DNA of 64,000 nucleotides from Sulfurimonas sp. HSL1-2 (GTDB taxonomy: Bacteria > Campylobacterota > Campylobacteria > Campylobacterales > Sulfurimonadaceae): the NCBI RefSeq assembly GCF_039645565.1, contig NZ_CP147914.1, forward strand, positions 1,795,573-1,859,572, given 5' to 3'. The position numbers were made by a program, and so were the translations under genes. Shown piece after piece: positions 26,214 through 38,922 of this stretch (the stretch's first letter is position 1; every line of letters begins with the position of its first letter). A model generated the notes under the pieces. That model was not told where the DNA came from. It saw only the letters and a list, made by a program, of their open reading frames with translations, and ran no database searches.

Positions 26214-27026
26214 TTAGGCTCCTGACTGGATTTTTTTCTTGTTGGTCCGCTGCTGCAGATAGTTGGCAAGGTTCATCAGACAGAGCGTGACCAGGAAAAT
26301 CATCAGCCCCGGAAAGAAACTGACCCACCACGCGATGTCGATCACCTCTTTGCCGTTGCTGAGGATCGTTCCCCAGCTCATCTGCGGCGCTACGATCCCC
26401 AGTCCCAGGAAGCTCAGCCCCGATTCGGAGAGGATCGCCCCTCCCACGCCAAAGGTGAAGCTGACGAAGAAGATCGGGGCCAGCAGCGGGGCGTAGTATT
26501 TGAGCAGGATCTTCGTCCGCGATACCCCGGCGATCCCCAATATCTTGATAAAGGGCTGCGACGTCACGGCAAAACTTTCCGAACGCACCAGGCGTGCCGT
26601 CGTCATCCAGCCCGTTACCGAGATGATAAGGATCAGCACCAATGCCGAGGCGTTGACGTAACTCACCAAAGCCAGCAGTAGGAAAAAGGTCGGGAAGGTC
26701 AGGAACAGGTCCACTACGATGACGAAACCTTTGTCGACGATCCCCCTGGCATACCCCGCGATCGCCCCGAGGATGAAGCCGAGGAAAGTCCCGATCAATG
26801 CGCTGCCTACGCCGATAATGAGCGAAATCTTTCCGCCTTCGATGATGCGCGCCAGTAGGTCCCGTCCGAGCCGGTCGGTCCCGAACGGGTGGGCCAGCGA
26901 GGGGGCGGAGAGAATCGCATCGCGATGCAGCAGGTAGGGATCGGCCGTATAGAGGAAACCGCCCAGAAAGGTCACCAGAACGATCAGCATCAGCAAGAAA
27001 AGCGTTTTACGCGGAAAGTCATGCAT
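26214..27026 (-). CDS. OppC/DppC-like ABC transporter permease (lone subunit)
   Basis: 270 residues from the ATG at 27026, which overlaps ung by 8 bases; the frame extends upstream but only inside ung. It has about six membrane helices. The permease signature is seen at [20 protein letters not shown] (DppC N-terminal motif) and [17 protein letters not shown] (EAA loop region). Such subunits pair with an OppB-like permease and OppDF ATPases to import peptides or nickel complexes. None of those partners is in the window, so it must work with proteins encoded elsewhere. Confidence 0.85.
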   Translation of the reverse strand: MHDFPRKTLFLLMLIVLVTFLGGFLYTADPYLLHRDAILSAPSLAHPFGTDRLGRDLLARIIEGGKISLIIGVGSALIGTFLGFILGAIAGYARGIVDKGFVIVVDLFLTFPTFFLLLALVSYVNASALVLILIISVTGWMTTARLVRSESFAVTSQPFIKILGIAGVSRTKILLKYYAPLLAPIFFVSFTFGVGGAILSESGLSFLGLGIVAPQMSWGTILSNGKEVIDIAWWVSFFPGLMIFLVTLCLMNLANYLQQRTNKKKIQSGA

Positions 27027-27714
27027 CTGAAAGGCACCAGTCGATCGGAGCGATGCCCGCGCTTTGCAGGTAGGCATTGGTCCGTGAAAAAGGTTTGGAA
27101 CCGAAAAAACCACGGTACGCGGAGAGCGGCGAAGGGTGCGGCGAGACAATGATGTGATGGCGTGAAGCGTCGATGAGCGAGGCCTTCATCTGGGCAGGCC
27201 GGCCCCAGAGGATGAAGACCAACTTCTCCCGGCCGTCGCTGAGGGCCTTGATGGTCGCATCGGTGAAACGCTCCCACCCCTGTTCCTTGTGCGAATGCGC
27301 CTGCCCTGCACGGACAGTCAAAACCGTATTGAGCAGAAATACCCCCTGCTCCGCCCATGCTTCCAGCGTTCCGTTCTGCGGGACGTCGCAGCCGATGTCG
27401 TCTCTGAGCTCCTTGAAGATGTTCTGCAAGGAGGGCGGATGCGCTATGCCGCGCTGCACGGAGAATGCAAGCCCGTGCGCCTGGTTTGGCCCGTGGTAGG
27501 GGTCCTGCCCGAGAATAACGACTTTGACGTTCTCATAGGGTGTCAGGTTGTATGCAGCAAAGATATCGGCGCCCTTCGGGTAGATGGGCAAGGCAGCTTT
27601 CTCAGCAAGGAGAAACGTTTTGAGTTCCGTGAAATAGGCCTGCTCGAATTCCGAGGCCAGCACTGCTTTCCAGGAGGGGTCGATCTTGGGGTCAATCTGC
27701 ATAGCACCGTCCAT
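27019..27714 (-). CDS. ung: Uracil-DNA glycosylase, family 1
   Basis: 231 residues. It removes uracil from DNA to start base-excision repair. Family-1 motifs are intact: [20 protein letters not shown] with the water-activating Asp, LLNTVLTV for the uracil-stacking region and [17 protein letters not shown] for the DNA-intercalation loop. The ATG at 27714 or the one four codons in (27702, with GGACGG upstream) could be the start. A TATACT box lies about 20 bases before the first ATG. It heads the ung / oppC-like / AI-2E group. Confidence 0.96.
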   Translation of the reverse strand: MDGAMQIDPKIDPSWKAVLASEFEQAYFTELKTFLLAEKAALPIYPKGADIFAAYNLTPYENVKVVILGQDPYHGPNQAHGLAFSVQRGIAHPPSLQNIFKELRDDIGCDVPQNGTLEAWAEQGVFLLNTVLTVRAGQAHSHKEQGWERFTDATIKALSDGREKLVFILWGRPAQMKASLIDASRHHIIVSPHPSPLSAYRGFFGSKPFSRTNAYLQSAGIAPIDWCLSDA

Positions 27715-27817
27715 ATAGAGAATCCGACGTAGTATACAAAAGAAAGTGTTTGGGATGCGTAAAACGGGAGGAGTCCGCCCGAAGGCGGAAGAATGAAGTT
27801 GTTAATGCACGATGCGC

Positions 27818-29206
27818 TTAGAACGCATAGTTCAGCTGTACTGTCACACCTGTCTGGGAGTGTTTTACGTCAGCAGAAGAGTCACCTGTGGCTGCTGCCG
27901 CTGCACCGGCATCTGCGGGTGAACCGCCGTTTTGAAGGACCATATTTGCAGCAAGCCCCTGGCCCATTGCAGTCGTGTCATAGGAGAAACTGACTTCCGG
28001 TGCGTAGACAAAGGCTGCATCGACAGAAATCATGTCCGTGAAGCTGTATGTACCACCGGCTGTGATATGCGATTCGACAACTGCCGGGAATCCAGCGAGG
28101 TTGAAGAAGTTTTTGACTGCACCCTCATAATTGACAGGCATCCCAGCTGGAGTGAAACCAGCTGCAGCGCCAGCCTGTTCCTGAATCGGGTTCTCTGCAT
28201 AGTTGTAACCAAGGCGGACTGCCCAGTTGTTTCTCTCATATTGGTAACCGACGGAGAAGACATTCTGGTTGTCCCACTCAAACTCTTTGTATCCTTTCGC
28301 ATCCGCCCAGCGGATCTGCTTGTAATCGAATGCAATGGTATTGCCGCTTCCGAGAACGTCATAACTGATACCGAAACCGATCTCTGCCGGCTGCTCAAGA
28401 TGATCGTCGATACCTTGAAGGCCGAACGCCTGTGACGTTACTTCAAGCGTATGATCATAGGTCATGTCGATAGAAGACTGGTACTTGGCACCCAGTGTCA
28501 GGCCTGTGATACCGACTGCACCGGCATCGTATGCAATACCGACTTCATAGCCGAAACCGAAATCTTCGGAGACACCGGAGCCCTGCGGGTCAATACCGCC
28601 TGTCGCCAGCGGCATCGCGTATGCGATGTTCAATGAACCGTACTGAAGCATCGGAGCGACACCAACGCTGAAACCGGAATTGCTGTAAGAGACCGGTACG
28701 GCGAAGCGCATCAGCTGCAGATTCGTACGCATACCGAAAGAGCCGTTGCTGCTGACACCGCTTGCAGGGTCGAGCGTATCACGGTAATCCGTACCCATAC
28801 CGGCTACACCGAACATACCGATACCGACAACAACATTTTCATTGATACGTGAAGCGAGTGCAACCTCAGGGATCATGCTCATATCCGCTTTGCTTGTATC
28901 AGACTCTACCGGCATGACAGGAGTAGCTGTCGCAGCAGAATAGGCTTCTGCAAATGCATTGGATTCGAAATCAACCTTTGGCATGAACAGCGTGCCGCCG
29001 AAAGAGATCTCATTGCTCTTGACAGCAGAAAGCAGTGCCGGGTTTGCCAGACCGCTTTCAGCGCCGAATGCAGTTGCGATGCCTACGCCACCCATACCGC
29101 GTGCTTTCGCACCAAGTCCCATGAGGTTATCTCCGTTTGTTGCAAACGCCGAAGTTGCAGTCAAAGCCATTGCAGCAGCCATTGCCAGTTTGATTGTACG
29201 TGTCAT
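27818..29206 (-). CDS. FadL/OmpP1/TodX-family outer-membrane channel
   Basis: 462 residues with a signal peptide (MTRTIKLAMAAAMALTATSAFA). The hatch start TNGDNLMGLGAKARGMGGVGIA is diagnostic for FadL-like proteins, with further family segments such as NPALLSAVKSNEISFGG. It ends in the barrel-insertion strand VTVQLNYAF. These channels let hydrophobic molecules (fatty acids, hydrocarbons, aromatics) cross the outer membrane by lateral diffusion. It is a single gene with its own promoter, an AGGAG ribosome site and a 5' leader hairpin. The codon use looks less GC-rich than that of neighbours, which may reflect high expression or transfer. Confidence 0.92.
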   Translation of the reverse strand: MTRTIKLAMAAAMALTATSAFATNGDNLMGLGAKARGMGGVGIATAFGAESGLANPALLSAVKSNEISFGGTLFMPKVDFESNAFAEAYSAATATPVMPVESDTSKADMSMIPEVALASRINENVVVGIGMFGVAGMGTDYRDTLDPASGVSSNGSFGMRTNLQLMRFAVPVSYSNSGFSVGVAPMLQYGSLNIAYAMPLATGGIDPQGSGVSEDFGFGYEVGIAYDAGAVGITGLTLGAKYQSSIDMTYDHTLEVTSQAFGLQGIDDHLEQPAEIGFGISYDVLGSGNTIAFDYKQIRWADAKGYKEFEWDNQNVFSVGYQYERNNWAVRLGYNYAENPIQEQAGAAAGFTPAGMPVNYEGAVKNFFNLAGFPAVVESHITAGGTYSFTDMISVDAAFVYAPEVSFSYDTTAMGQGLAANMVLQNGGSPADAGAAAAATGDSSADVKHSQTGVTVQLNYAF

Positions 29207-29234
29207 CTATTCTCCTACGAATAAAAAATCAAAT

Positions 29235-29250
29235 GGAAGTATTTACTTCC
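29235..29250 (-). promoter_or_regulatory. Leader hairpin of the FadL-family gene
   Basis: GGAAGT-ATTT-ACTTCC is a perfect 6-base inverted repeat. It begins a few bases after the predicted transcription start and ends about 15 bases before the ribosome site, so it would be a 5'-terminal mRNA stem-loop. Confidence 0.5.
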
Positions 29251-29260
29251 GATTTCGTTC

Positions 29261-29266
29261 ATTATA
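29261..29266 (-). promoter_or_regulatory. -10 element of the FadL-family gene
   Basis: On the minus strand CCTATAATG contains a perfect TATAAT, about 55 bases before the ATG. Confidence 0.55.
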
Positions 29267-29749
29267 GGCGTCGGAAAATAAAGTGGAAATAAAGCCAGAA
29301 GGCCCTACTTAACGGAGATTTATAATTATTCTAAGCGAAAGAGACAATAGAGAGCAAATAAAATATATTTATATCTTCGTGTTATGAAAATAGCATATTT
29401 TATTCATTTTCTGTATATTTTTTAACGGTTTAATGATTTTTATAAAAAAGAGATATGTTTTTGATTTTTTTATCACGATGTTACGTTTTGATACACAGTA
29501 AAGTCATATAGCAAGGGCTTCAAGCTGTGAACTTTCGCATACACTTGATGTCATGAAAGAAACCACACCATCACTCCGTGTATGGAGTAGTACACACGAA
29601 GATACAATCTATTAAAAAGTGGAAAGAATTCTAATCAGCAAAGAGCAACATAATGAGCAATACAGACTAATGAGATCATTTATTTCATGTATAGATTGTG
29701 TTAAATAAAGCGTGTAGTGATTGATTTTAAAAAGAGGGGTAAATCCGAG
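29267..29749. other. AT-rich gap between the FadL gene and the 5S rRNA gene
   Basis: About 480 bases much richer in A and T than the coding DNA. No convincing gene is present. The 29575-29595 region holds a short inverted repeat (ACTCC / GGAGT). A T-rich run directly follows the 5S gene on the minus strand (CCCCTCTTTTT, about 29730-29740) and may help terminate the rRNA transcript. Confidence 0.6.
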
Positions 29750-29867
29750 AACCAGGCGGCGACCTACGTTCCCAACCCTGCAAGGGTCAGTATTATCAGC
29801 GATGAGAGGCTTAGCTTCCGGGTTCGGAATGGGGCCGGGCGTTTCCCTCTCTCTATAGCCACCTGGA
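29750..29867 (-). rRNA. rrf: 5S ribosomal RNA
   Basis: About 118 bases. On the minus strand it opens CCAGGTGGCTATAGAGAGAG and closes GTCGCCGCCTGG, which pair as helix I. The conserved loop CCCATTCCGAACCCGGAAG and the GGGTTGGGAACGTAGG segment are present. It is the last gene of the rRNA operon. Ends are accurate to a few bases. Confidence 0.95.
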
Positions 29868-29925
29868 CAATCGGATCGAAAAGCTTCGAGAAGCTCTTGG
29901 ATCCGACTGCGTGTCGGTATTATGA

Positions 29926-29995
29926 TTGTTAAAGTCAACGGTTGCAACTACGGCTATTACAGCTCATACTGAGTAAGGCAGTAAGACACTAATTT
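29926..29995 (-). other. 3' half of the 23S rRNA processing stem
   Basis: The spacer between 23S and 5S contains blocks complementary to the 23S upstream flank at 32833-32942. Examples are ATTGTTAAAGTCAAC, TTGCAACTAC, ATTACAG and GAGTAAGGCAGTAAG. Paired, they make a long interrupted stem enclosing 23S, the expected RNase III substrate. Confidence 0.7.
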
Positions 29996-30002
29996 TAGGG
30001 AA

Positions 30003-32829
<2,827 letters not shown>

Positions 32830-32832
32830 ATT

Positions 32833-32942
32833 CTAATTAGCGCTTACTGCCTTACTCAATATGAATAAGACTGTAATATTTAATTGTAGTTGCAATACTT
32901 ACGAAGTAATCTTCATAAATATTTGTTGACTTTAACAATGAT
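32833..32942 (-). other. 5' half of the 23S rRNA processing stem
   Basis: Between tRNA-Ala and 23S. Several blocks are reverse complements of the 23S-5S spacer (GAGTAAGGCAGTAAG, ATTACAG, TTGCAACTAC, ATTGTTAAAGTCAAC), separated by unpaired inserts of up to about 20 bases. Confidence 0.7.
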
Positions 32943-33021
32943 AATTCAATGAACGTTTTAGACTCTTATACACTAAGAAGTCTAATATCAGTACTTCTAA
33001 AAGTACTCGTATTAGGCTTCG

Positions 33022-33097
33022 TGGTGGAGAATAGCGGGATCGAACCGCTGACCTCCTGCGTGCAAAGCAGGCGCTCTCCCAGCTGAGCTAATTCCCC
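33022..33097 (-). tRNA. tRNA-Ala (anticodon TGC)
   Basis: 76 bases including an encoded CCA end. Acceptor GGGGAAT pairs with ATTCTCC with one G-U pair. The anticodon stem and loop read CCTGCTTTGCACGCAGG, giving anticodon TGC. The T-loop is GGTTCGATCC. It lies in the 16S-23S spacer. Confidence 0.98.
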
Positions 33098-33109
33098 ACA
33101 TAGTGATCC

Positions 33110-33186
33110 TGGTGGGCCTAGGAGGACTTGAACCTCCGACCTCACCCTTATCAGGGGTGCACTCTAACCAGCTGAGCTATAGGCCC
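33110..33186 (-). tRNA. tRNA-Ile (anticodon GAT)
   Basis: 77 bases with an encoded CCA end. Acceptor GGGCCTA pairs with TAGGCCC. The anticodon arm is CACCCCTGATAAGGGTG, anticodon GAT. The T-loop is GGTTCAAGTCC. It is the first tRNA after 16S, giving the classic Ile-Ala spacer order. Confidence 0.98.
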
Positions 33187-33217
33187 CTTCTCGGCATTTC
33201 TAATTCAATAGAACACA

Positions 33218-33258
33218 GATCACTGAAAACTAAGCAAGCAAGCGGACAGACACAATCT
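33218..33258 (-). other. 3' half of the 16S rRNA processing stem
   Basis: The spacer just after 16S contains, as + strand, GATCACTGAAAACTAAGCAAG and GGACAGACA. These occur inverted in the 16S leader at 34945-34986, so the two segments can pair around 16S. Confidence 0.75.
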
Positions 33259-33312
33259 GAAATGTGAGATTTTCTCTTCGGGCCACCAAACGAATGGTGC
33301 CCGGTTACTCTA

Positions 33313-34815
<1,503 letters not shown>

Positions 34816-34944
34816 TGAAAAGACACTTCATAAATGAAGCGATTACTGATCCAGCCCAAGATATAAAATCATTGGCTGTATAGTGTCTATACTTAGTTTC
34901 CCAAGTAATAGACGGTTATTGTGTCTTATCTAAGTAAGACTTCC

Positions 34945-34986
34945 AGACCTTGTCTGTCCATCCCACTTGCTTAGTTTTCAATGATC
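34945..34986 (-). other. 5' half of the 16S rRNA processing stem
   Basis: On the minus strand the leader reads GATCATTGAAAACTAAGCAAG, then GGACAGACA and GGTCT. It is complementary to the post-16S spacer at 33218-33258, with a small internal loop. Confidence 0.75.
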
Positions 34987-35064
34987 TCAAACTTTCGCGA
35001 TCTTCAACCCGAAGTCCCGCTAGATAGGCCTCTTTTCGATGCCTCTCATCGTTTGTGGACGGGA

Positions 35065-35093
35065 ATTATAGGGGATTTCAAAAGCAATGTCAA
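35065..35093 (-). promoter_or_regulatory. rRNA operon promoter
   Basis: On the minus strand TTGACA (35088-35093), a 17-base spacer and TATAAT (35065-35070) form a consensus sigma-70 promoter, the strongest in the window. A G/C-rich discriminator (TCCCGTCC) follows the -10, as in growth-rate and ppGpp-controlled promoters. A/T-rich tracts upstream of the -35 (to about 35140) resemble an UP element. The leader to 16S is about 240 bases. Confidence 0.85.
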
Positions 35094-35159
35094 GAGGTTT
35101 TTGACGAAAATTTCATTTTTTTTCAAATTTCTTCAAAACTGCTAATTTATGTAATTCTG

Positions 35160-36425
35160 TTACTTGTTATTGGTACTGTTTTCGCGGACGGATTTTACTT
35201 CCGCAACGGCCGTATAGTCGCTGTCCATCAGCTCGATTTCATCGCCGACGCTTACATTATATAGGGAAACGGGGCGACCCCCTTTAACGACCTGGGCAAA
35301 CCCTTTCTTGACTTTGCTTTTCGGATCCTGGGCAATCATGTTTGACTGCAGTGCGTTCAGCAGTGACTGCTTCTGGTTTAACAGCATCATCTGTGCCTGA
35401 CCCAGTCTTACTCCCATCGGCTCTAACAGTCCATCGGCCTGCTTCATCCGATAACTTATGCTCTGATCATACCGCTGCTGCAACTGCACAAGAAGATTCG
35501 ATTGCTCTTTGATCCTCTGTTCGACAGAGTGTTGTTTATAACGTTCGAACAGATGCAGAACGCTTTGGCTCTCCTTACGTATTTTTTCCCCGATGCGCCG
35601 GTCATACTGTTCCTGGAGCCCGTCAAGGCTCATCATCATCTCGTACTGGTCAGGAAGTATCATCTGCATCGCCGCGGAGGGTGTCGGTGCCCGAAGATCG
35701 GCAACGAAATCCGTAATCACCCAGTCGATTTCATGCCCGACGGCGGAGACGACAGGCGTCGCAGCCGCAGCGACCGCCCGGGCCAATGCTTCGTCATTGA
35801 ATCCCCACAGATCTTCCATGCTCCCGCCGCCCCGGCTGAGCACGATCACATCATAACCGGCTTTATCGGCTGCATTCAAAGCGGAGAGCAATGAGAAAGG
35901 TGCCTGTTCCCCCTGGACGATACTGTCGTAGACGAAAAGCTCCGTCAGCGGCCAGCGGTGTACCGCGACCCGTTTCATATCCTGGAGCGCTGCTCCCGTG
36001 GCGGAGGTGATCAAGGCAATCTTTTTGGGATAGCGCGGCAGTGCTTTTTTCCGCTCGCTGTCGAACAGCCCCTCCTCTGAAAGACGTGCCTTGAGCTGTT
36101 CATACGCGAGTGCCAGTGCCCCCTGCCCTGCCGGTTCGATGATCTGGGCATTGATCTGATAACTGCCGCGTGGTTTGTAGAGGGTGATCCCGCCGCGGAC
36201 GACAACCTTGAGTCCCTCTTCGAGGCGGAAACGCAGATGCGCCGCATTGCCCCGGAACATGACACCGCTGATGGCCGAACCGCTGTCTTTGAGGGTAAAA
36301 TAGATATGGCCGCTGTTATGATAGGTAATTCGGGAGAGTTCGCCTTCGACGGCGACCTGGACAAAGGTCGTCTCGAGAAGGTTCTTGATCTGTTCGTTGA
36401 GGGCCGATACGGAGACCGCCTTCAC
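35160..36425 (-). CDS. xseA: Exodeoxyribonuclease VII large subunit
   Basis: 421 residues from a GTG at 36425. An N-terminal OB-fold (about 18-105, VQVAVEGELSRITYHNSGHIYF) is followed by the nuclease core with VITSATGAALQDM, DVIVLSRGGGSMEDLWGFND and VSAVGHEIDWVITDFVADLRAPTPSAA, then a long coiled coil (about 270-370). With XseB it degrades single-stranded DNA from both ends. It is the last gene of the infB operon, and xseB is not present. Only about 65 bases separate its stop from the rRNA promoter -35. Confidence 0.95.
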   Translation of the reverse strand: MKAVSVSALNEQIKNLLETTFVQVAVEGELSRITYHNSGHIYFTLKDSGSAISGVMFRGNAAHLRFRLEEGLKVVVRGGITLYKPRGSYQINAQIIEPAGQGALALAYEQLKARLSEEGLFDSERKKALPRYPKKIALITSATGAALQDMKRVAVHRWPLTELFVYDSIVQGEQAPFSLLSALNAADKAGYDVIVLSRGGGSMEDLWGFNDEALARAVAAAATPVVSAVGHEIDWVITDFVADLRAPTPSAAMQMILPDQYEMMMSLDGLQEQYDRRIGEKIRKESQSVLHLFERYKQHSVEQRIKEQSNLLVQLQQRYDQSISYRMKQADGLLEPMGVRLGQAQMMLLNQKQSLLNALQSNMIAQDPKSKVKKGFAQVVKGGRPVSLYNVSVGDEIELMDSDYTAVAEVKSVRENSTNNK

Positions 36426-36428
36426 GCT

Positions 36429-37139
36429 TTACACCTTCTTGGCGATGATCAGCGTGGAGATGTCCATGGAAAAGCTCTGGATAAAGAGCGGCTCGAAGCC
36501 GGCCGCTTCCAGTTCGCCGCGCATCCCCTCCACCGTCAGAAAGCCCTCGATGGAGTTGGGAAGGTATTCGTAGGCTTCTTTGTTCTTGGAGATGAACCCG
36601 CCGATCTTCGGCAGAACCTTCGTCATGTAGAAGTCGCGGATTTTTCCCAGGATCGACGGGTGCTCGTTTTTCATGAACTCCAGGATCACCACCATCCCGC
36701 CGGGTTTGAGGACCCGGTTGAACTCACGCAGTGCCGCTTCGCGCTCGACAACATTACGGATACCGTAGGAGATACTGAGCATATCCGCCGCATTGTCCTC
36801 AACGGGCAGCTCCGTCGCCTTGGAAATGGCGAAATCAAAATCGGGGAACTTCTGCCGTCCGACACCGACCATCCCTTCCGAGGGGTCGACGCCGAGGATC
36901 TTCTTCACGCTGATTGATTTCACCGCGGCACGCTGACGCCAGTAATCCATCATGTCCCCGGTGCCGCAGGCGACATCGACGATCAGGTCGAGTTCCGGCC
37001 GGTCATAGAACGCAAATGCTTTGTCGCACCCTTTGCGTCGCCAGCTGCGGTCAACTCCCATACTCATGACACGGTTCGCCTTGTCATACGTCGGCGCGAT
37101 CTCGTCGAACATCGATACGATTTTTTCCTGTCTATCCAT
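36429..37139 (-). CDS. ubiE: Demethylmenaquinone/ubiquinone C-methyltransferase
   Basis: 236 residues. A SAM-dependent methyltransferase with MFDEIAPTYDKANRVMSMG at the start, motif I VDVACGTGDMMDYW, SISYGIRNV and FNRVLKPGGMVVILEF, all typical of UbiE/MenG. In Campylobacterota it would methylate demethylmenaquinone, the respiratory quinone precursor. It overlaps ribD by 8 bases and precedes xseA by 3. Confidence 0.94.
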   Translation of the reverse strand: MDRQEKIVSMFDEIAPTYDKANRVMSMGVDRSWRRKGCDKAFAFYDRPELDLIVDVACGTGDMMDYWRQRAAVKSISVKKILGVDPSEGMVGVGRQKFPDFDFAISKATELPVEDNAADMLSISYGIRNVVEREAALREFNRVLKPGGMVVILEFMKNEHPSILGKIRDFYMTKVLPKIGGFISKNKEAYEYLPNSIEGFLTVEGMRGELEAAGFEPLFIQSFSMDISTLIIAKKV

Positions 37140-38130
37140 TCACCATCCATTGCTTGACATCCTCCCCCGAGCGGGAGAGATGCCTGATTTCAAATTGTTG
37201 CGGTTGTTGCAGAAAGCGTATTGTACCACCGCTCGACGGTGCAACAAAACAGAGGTACATGTCACAGCGCGACTGTACCGCATCGAACATCCCGGGACCG
37301 CCTTCGACAAGCACATTCCGGTACTGTTCAATCGCGCTGAGATCCGATGCGATCAGCACCTTCCGTCCGGGAACGCTGAACAGCGGTATCGTCCGGTCAA
37401 AGTCGTCAGAGTGTGAAAAGATCAGTACGTCCGGGGCTCTGCCGCCAACCAGTCGTGCGTCCAGTGTCGGCCGGTCTGTGCGTACGGTGTTGCCGCCGAT
37501 GACCAGCAGATCTGACGCATCACGCATCGCATGTACGAAACGGCGCGACGCCTCCCCGCTGATCACTCCGCCGTCGACCGTCCCGTCCAGCCGCTGTGCC
37601 CACTTGAAGGTCACAAAAGATTTCGTCTGCCACTGTACGAAGGGAAACAGCAGATCATCCGTCGCTTTGGAAGGAGCGTGTTCTACCCTAATACCCGTTT
37701 CATTAAGGATGGACGACCCGCCGGCCGCCTCGGCATTCGGATCCGCCGCAGCGTAGACGACCCGTCCTATTCCGATACCTGCCAGCAGGCGGGCGCATGA
37801 GGGGGTTTTACCGTGATGGGCACAGGGTTCAAGGGTCACATGGATCGTACAGGTAGAGAAACAACCGTTGTGATGGGAGAGGAGATAGTCGTGGATCGTA
37901 CCGGAATCTTTCAATTGCAGAATAGCGGTATCGGAAGTGAGAAGTGAAAAGGCCTGCTGAAGTGCCAGAACTTCCGCATGGGGTCCGCCCGCTTTCTCGT
38001 GGGCGGCTACGGAAAGAATTCTACCGGAAGCGTCAGTGACAGCGGCCCCGACGGCAGGGTTGGGGAATGTACACCCCTGGTAAGCCCATGCCGCATCGAC
38101 GGCCAGCGCCATCGGATCTGGCTGGGCCAT
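37132..38130 (-). CDS. ribD: Bifunctional riboflavin deaminase/reductase RibD
   Basis: 332 residues from the ATG at 38130; a GTG four codons upstream (38142) overlaps rimP and is less likely. The N-terminal deaminase domain has GPHAEVLAL with catalytic Glu and zinc ligands in EPCAHHGKTPSCARLLAG. The C-terminal reductase domain includes VTFKWAQRLDGTV and DLLVIGGNTVRTDRPTLDARL. It converts the pyrimidine intermediate of riboflavin synthesis in two steps. The C-terminal domain is somewhat short compared with E. coli RibD (367 residues). In the infB operon between rimP and ubiE. Confidence 0.93.
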   Translation of the reverse strand: MAQPDPMALAVDAAWAYQGCTFPNPAVGAAVTDASGRILSVAAHEKAGGPHAEVLALQQAFSLLTSDTAILQLKDSGTIHDYLLSHHNGCFSTCTIHVTLEPCAHHGKTPSCARLLAGIGIGRVVYAAADPNAEAAGGSSILNETGIRVEHAPSKATDDLLFPFVQWQTKSFVTFKWAQRLDGTVDGGVISGEASRRFVHAMRDASDLLVIGGNTVRTDRPTLDARLVGGRAPDVLIFSHSDDFDRTIPLFSVPGRKVLIASDLSAIEQYRNVLVEGGPGMFDAVQSRCDMYLCFVAPSSGGTIRFLQQPQQFEIRHLSRSGEDVKQWMVNG

Positions 38131-38135
38131 CTGCT

Positions 38136-38567
38136 TTACCACTCGAAGTAGGTTGCAGCCTTGACGACGCTGTCAAAAGGGATCGCTTCCGTTCCCGCCT
38201 CAGTTTCGATGGTCAAAGTGCCGTCCTCGCCGACACTTTTCAGCTCGCCGCGCAGTTTCGTCTTATCCTGCAGTGTCAGTTTCACCTTCTCGCCGACAGA
38301 GTAACGGAAATGCTCCAGGGTCTTGAGTTTGCGCTCGACCCCGGGAGAGCTCACTTCGAGACGATACTCCCCCTGGACCGGCGGGGTCACGTCCAGCATC
38401 GGGGAGATCAGCTTCGTCGCTTCGACGCACTGGTCCATAGTGGTACCGCCCTCGCCGATGACGTTGACACGGTAGATCGTCTCGCTGTTTTCTGTGACGA
38501 TAGAGGTATCGTACAGGTGCAGGCCAATCGATTCGACCAGGTTCTTGATATCGCTCTCAAGACTCAT
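38136..38567 (-). CDS. rimP: Ribosome maturation factor RimP
   Basis: 143 residues from the ATG at 38567, which overlaps rbfA by 11 bases; the longer open frame lies inside rbfA. The N-terminal domain has LVESIGLHLYDTSIV and the centre YRLEVSSPGVERKLKTLEHF, a strong RimP signature. It assists 30S subunit assembly. Grouped with rbfA and infB, the usual bacterial arrangement, though the order differs from the nusA operon of many bacteria. Confidence 0.93.
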   Translation of the reverse strand: MSLESDIKNLVESIGLHLYDTSIVTENSETIYRVNVIGEGGTTMDQCVEATKLISPMLDVTPPVQGEYRLEVSSPGVERKLKTLEHFRYSVGEKVKLTLQDKTKLRGELKSVGEDGTLTIETEAGTEAIPFDSVVKAATYFEW

Positions 38568-38922
38568 CGTGCTTATCCCCTTCGATCTGTTTGAAAAGTG
38601 CTTCGATCTGCTGCGTCTTCTGGAGCTGATCGTCAAAAACGAATGCCAATTTCGGGCAGCGGTACCACCCCTGGTCTTTCATGCAGTAATCTTCGATCAC
38701 CGGGCGCGCTTTACGCAGCTGCTTCAAAAAAGCATTGCGCTCCGCTTCACTGTAGTCATGGGGATCGAGGTAGACTTTGGCATCACTGCGCCCCTTCGCG
38801 CAGCGGACCTCGATGACGTCGAGTTCATGCAAGCGGGCATCCCCCAGTTGCGAGATTGCCTCAGGGATGAGCTCTTGAAGGATCGCATCCGTGCGTTTAA
38901 GCTTGATCTCGGCGGGCGTCAC
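38557..38922 (-). CDS. rbfA: Ribosome-binding factor A
   Basis: 121 residues with a KH-like fold. Recognisable parts are [42 protein letters not shown] and [29 protein letters not shown]. It helps 16S 5'-end maturation and cold adaptation of 30S. Overlaps infB by 4 bases and rimP by 11, so the three are translationally coupled. Confidence 0.9.
   Translation of the reverse strand: MTPAEIKLKRTDAILQELIPEAISQLGDARLHELDVIEVRCAKGRSDAKVYLDPHDYSEAERNAFLKQLRKARPVIEDYCMKDQGWYRCPKLAFVFDDQLQKTQQIEALFKQIEGDKHDES

Noticed and set aside
29555-29600. Hairpin ACTCC/GGAGT as the rRNA operon terminator
   Set aside because: The stem is short, lies about 170 bases beyond 5S and has no T-run after it on the minus strand.
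29612-29947. 111-codon minus-strand open frame
   Set aside because: It overlaps the 5S rRNA gene and its flank; composition does not look like protein.
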